From NCBI GenBank assembly GCA_020024715.1, contig JAHHTJ010000015.1, positions 1 through 9,845 of the forward strand: a stretch of DNA of 9,845 nt, in the 5' to 3' direction. Source of the stretch: Mycoplasmataceae bacterium. Its GTDB lineage: Bacteria > Bacillota_I > Bacilli_A > Mycoplasmatales > Mycoplasmoidaceae. Each line of letters starts with the position of its first letter. Positions within the stretch are counted from its first letter, which is position 1. This document shows positions 8,042 through 9,845 of this stretch, piece by piece. Both the position numbers and the translations under genes were made by a program. A model generated the notes under the pieces. The model did no database searches. It worked only from the letters and a program-made list of their open reading frames with translations, and was not told where the DNA came from.

Positions 8042-8704
8042 ATGAAAAAGCATCGTTGAATACAAAAAAAATACATTCCTAACTATTTAACAATTTTTCG
8101 TATTTTTATAATGGTAATTGTGATTATTTTAATTCTTATTCCTAAAAATCAAACAGTTTATTCTTTACCACTAGATTTTCAAATCTCTGTTGTAAAAGCT
8201 AATTTTGATATTAATGACATTGTTGCTGGAAGCTTATTTATTTTAGCTAGTATTACTGATTCTTTAGATGGATATCTAGCAAGAAAATATCACTGAATTT
8301 CAGATTTTGGTAAATTATGAGATCCACTAGCAGATAAATTATTAATTAATGGAACACTAATATGTTTTGCAGCAAAGGGATTAATTCCTATTTGAATTGT
8401 TGTAATTTTAATTTTAAGAGATATTATTGTAGATGCTTTTAGAATGACAGCATTACAAAAATCAATTTTAGTTCCATCTCATAAATTAGGAAAATGAAAA
8501 ACTACTTTTCAAATGATTGGTATAATATTTATCTTCTTTTTCTTTCGTTTTGATTACGAATTAGCTCAAGCTACAAAACAAGTTTTAGAGTGATATTTGA
8601 TACAAAATCTAATGATGATTATTGCTACTATATTTAGTCTTGCTTCAATGGTTGAATATATTAAATTTATTTCTAATGCAATTAAAAATAAACAAGAAGT
8701 TTAA
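8042..8704 (+). CDS. pgsA: CDP-diacylglycerol--glycerol-3-phosphate 3-phosphatidyltransferase
   Basis: A 220-residue integral membrane protein that makes phosphatidylglycerol phosphate from CDP-diacylglycerol. The complete CDP-alcohol phosphotransferase signature is present: D73, D76, G77, A80, R81, G90, D94 and D98 with exact spacing (DSLDGYLAR to DFGKLWDPLAD). Hydrophobic segments lie at about 14-34, 58-72, 101-128, 155-172 and 186-207, consistent with a multi-pass protein. A loop of some 22 polar residues between the first two segments seems longer than usual. Six TGA-Trp codons and no TGG occur; reading TGA as stop would leave no ORF longer than about 60 residues. The start is three bases after the asnS stop with a run of A and no Shine-Dalgarno. 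Six bases separate it from the cinA-like gene; pgsA followed by cinA is a common order in Firmicutes. Confidence 0.96.
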
Positions 8705-8710
8705 TAGAAA

Positions 8711-9208
8711 ATGGGAATTCAAAATATAATAATTCAAAAACTTTTAGAATTAGATTTAAAACTCGGAATTATTGAAACTTCTACTAATGGAATGATTAGT
8801 TCTAATTTTGCAATCTTAAAAAATTATGAAAAAGTTTTTAAAATGGGTTTTATTTTAAATGACAAAAGTTTATTTTATAAATTTGATGATTTAGATGTTA
8901 ATGATTTTATTTCACAAAAATCAGCAAGAATTTTAGCAAATTATTTAAAAAACGAATATGATTGTGATATTGTTTTAAGCGTTGTTTCTACTAGTGATGA
9001 TCCTAATTTATTAACAATTAAAGATTTGATCACTACAGAAATAAATAAAAACAAAACTAATGGACATGCTTATGTTTCAATACTAGTTATTGATCGATAT
9101 AACGACTTTGAATTGCAATTTAAATCAGAAGATGAGCTTAGAGATCGTATATTAATTACTAATAAAGCAATTAATGAGTTATTGAGTGTTGTTATCAAAT
9201 TAAAGTAA
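8711..9208 (+). CDS. Divergent CinA C-terminal-domain (PncC-like) protein, probably not catalytic
   Basis: A 165-residue protein whose length, secondary-structure pattern and place directly after pgsA match the CinA C-terminal domain (nicotinamide-nucleotide amidase PncC). Aligned by eye, LLELDLKLGIIETSTNG (11-27) corresponds to the family's LxxxxLxxAESCTGG, ISQKSARILANYL (67-79) to VSxExAxxMAxG, and DIVLSVVSTSDDP (86-98) to ADxxxxxTGIAGP; AYVSILVID (109-117) fits the next strand. The two signature motifs are largely lost, including the serine of ESCTGG, which would be Thr23. The N-terminal CinA domain (MoaB-like) is absent, and recA, the usual next gene, does not follow. No TGA occurs. The identification is by context and weak pattern, so a gene symbol is withheld. 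The stop codon is part of the terminator hairpin. Confidence 0.65.
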   Translation: MGIQNIIIQKLLELDLKLGIIETSTNGMISSNFAILKNYEKVFKMGFILNDKSLFYKFDDLDVNDFISQKSARILANYLKNEYDCDIVLSVVSTSDDPNLLTIKDLITTEINKNKTNGHAYVSILVIDRYNDFELQFKSEDELRDRILITNKAINELLSVVIKLK

Positions 9209-9236
9209 TCATCAAAATTTTGATGATTATTTTTTT
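9206..9236 (+). terminator. Intrinsic terminator of the asnS-pgsA-cinA operon
   Basis: A perfect 24-base palindrome (9206-9217 against 9218-9229; arms TAATCATCAAAA and TTTTGATGATTA) is followed by seven T (9230-9236). The palindrome begins with the TAA stop codon of the cinA-like gene. The stem is AT-rich and short of GC pairs, as usual in this genome. In the other direction the hairpin is preceded by A7 and followed only by CTTTAATTT, so it would work less well for gmk, whose stop is 26 bases away. Confidence 0.8.
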
Positions 9237-9254
9237 AATAGTTTTTAGATTATT

Positions 9255-9833
9255 TTATTTATTAATATTTTTTGTGATTTCAACTTTTACTTTTTTAATT
9301 GTAGATTCTAAATCATCATTTATAATACAAACATCATATAAATTTATATGCTTTAATTCTTCTTCTGCTTTTTTTACTCTAGCTTCAATTACTTCAGAAT
9401 TTTCTGTGCCTCTTTTAATTAAGCGTTCTTTTAATATTTCTACTGATGGTGGTGCAATAAAAATCTTATAACAATTTAAACCTAAATTTAATAACTTTTT
9501 AAGACCTAGGGTTTCTATTTCTAATAAAACATTTTTTCCTTCTTTTAATGTTTTATCAACAAAGAATTTAGGTGTTCCATAATAATTATTATTATATAAT
9601 GCATATTCTAATAGTTCATTAGCAGCTATTCTTTTTTCAAATTCTTCTTTACTAACAAAGAAATAATCAATTCCATTAATTTCATTAGGTCTTGGTTTTC
9701 TTGTTGTCATAGAAATAGATGGATATAAATTTAAACTTTTATCAGGATAAATTTCATCTATTATTGTTTTTTTACCAACACCGCTTGGCCCACTAATAAT
9801 AATTAATTTTCCGTTTTCTAATTCTTTCTTCAT
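9255..9833 (-). CDS. gmk: Guanylate kinase
   Basis: A 192-residue P-loop kinase that phosphorylates GMP to GDP with ATP, essential for GTP and dGTP supply in an organism that salvages purines. Motifs: SGPSGVGKKT (14-23, Walker A; the residue after GK is Lys, usually Gly or Ser), the GMP-binding ISMTTRKPRPNEINGIDYFFV (40-60) with Arg45 and Arg48, the EYALYNNNYYGTPK lid strand (76-89), LLEIETLG (103-110, where most members have LEIDVQG), and the ATP-side RLIKRGTENSE (137-147). The length matches short bacterial Gmk proteins. No TGA is used. The gene converges on the cinA-like gene, and its 5' end lies 12 bases inside the window edge. No Shine-Dalgarno is visible before the ATG; a TATAAT lies six bases upstream of it. 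Confidence 0.96.
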   Translation of the reverse strand: MKKELENGKLIIISGPSGVGKKTIIDEIYPDKSLNLYPSISMTTRKPRPNEINGIDYFFVSKEEFEKRIAANELLEYALYNNNYYGTPKFFVDKTLKEGKNVLLEIETLGLKKLLNLGLNCYKIFIAPPSVEILKERLIKRGTENSEVIEARVKKAEEELKHINLYDVCIINDDLESTIKKVKVEITKNINK

Positions 9834-9839
9834 TTTTAT

Positions 9840-9845
9840 ATTATA
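9840..9845 (-). promoter_or_regulatory. Possible -10 box directly before gmk
   Basis: Minus-strand bases 9845-9840 read TATAAT and end six bases before the gmk ATG (9833). With normal spacing, transcription would start at or next to the A of ATG, giving a leaderless mRNA. The -35 region lies outside the window, and AT-rich sequence makes chance TATAAT common, so this is tentative. Confidence 0.35.

Noticed and set aside
9220..9471. Plus-strand open frame of 83 codons rich in Phe and Ser
   Set aside because: It is antisense to gmk and begins inside the terminator palindrome.
1..9845. A new multi-gene defence, mobile or secretion system
   Set aside because: Every gene has a recognisable housekeeping family or context, composition is uniform, and there are no direct repeat arrays, integrase-like genes or clusters of unknown proteins.

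Overview
This window is housekeeping DNA from a wall-less bacterium of class Mollicutes (mycoplasma or ureaplasma type). The DNA is very AT-rich. Nine of the eleven protein genes contain in-frame TGA codons at places where family alignment expects tryptophan or any residue rather than an end, so TGA must be read as Trp (genetic code 4). By hand count there are about 25 TGA-Trp codons against about 6 TGG. From memory, two gene runs (prs/rnmV/rsmI and asnS/pgsA/cinA) resemble arrangements in Mycoplasma genitalium, which suggests the pneumoniae phylogenetic group (for example Ureaplasma or Malacoplasma); I cannot fix genus or species.

Layout. (1) 1-1173, plus strand: the 3' end of a gene that is probably dnaX, then ybaB and recR, the classic replication and repair trio. 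(2) 1172-1312: a gene for the small signal recognition particle RNA on the minus strand, its -10 box, and the leader of prs with a duplicated ribosome binding site. (3) 1313-6545, plus strand: prs, rnmV (RNase M5), rsmI, rarA and metG, a chain in which every gene overlaps the next by 29, 17, 11 and 8 bases, so almost certainly one co-translated operon. (4) 6546-6670: a gap of 125 bases with a likely promoter. (5) 6671-9208, plus strand: asnS, pgsA and a divergent cinA-like gene, ending in a perfect palindrome with a T run. (6) 9255-9833, minus strand: gmk, convergent with the preceding operon. No gene-free stretch exceeds 300 bases.

The genes cover core information processing (clamp loader, RecR, RarA, two aminoacyl-tRNA synthetases, rRNA maturation and methylation, SRP RNA), nucleotide supply (PRPP synthesis, guanylate kinase) and phosphatidylglycerol synthesis. 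I see no mobile elements, CRISPR, phage, toxin-antitoxin or surface-variation loci, and no sign of a new multi-gene system. The points worth a second look are small: the twin ribosome binding site with an AUG-UAG start-stop codon pair before prs, an altered Walker B motif in RarA, loss of the catalytic signatures in the CinA-like protein, and a possibly leaderless gmk.
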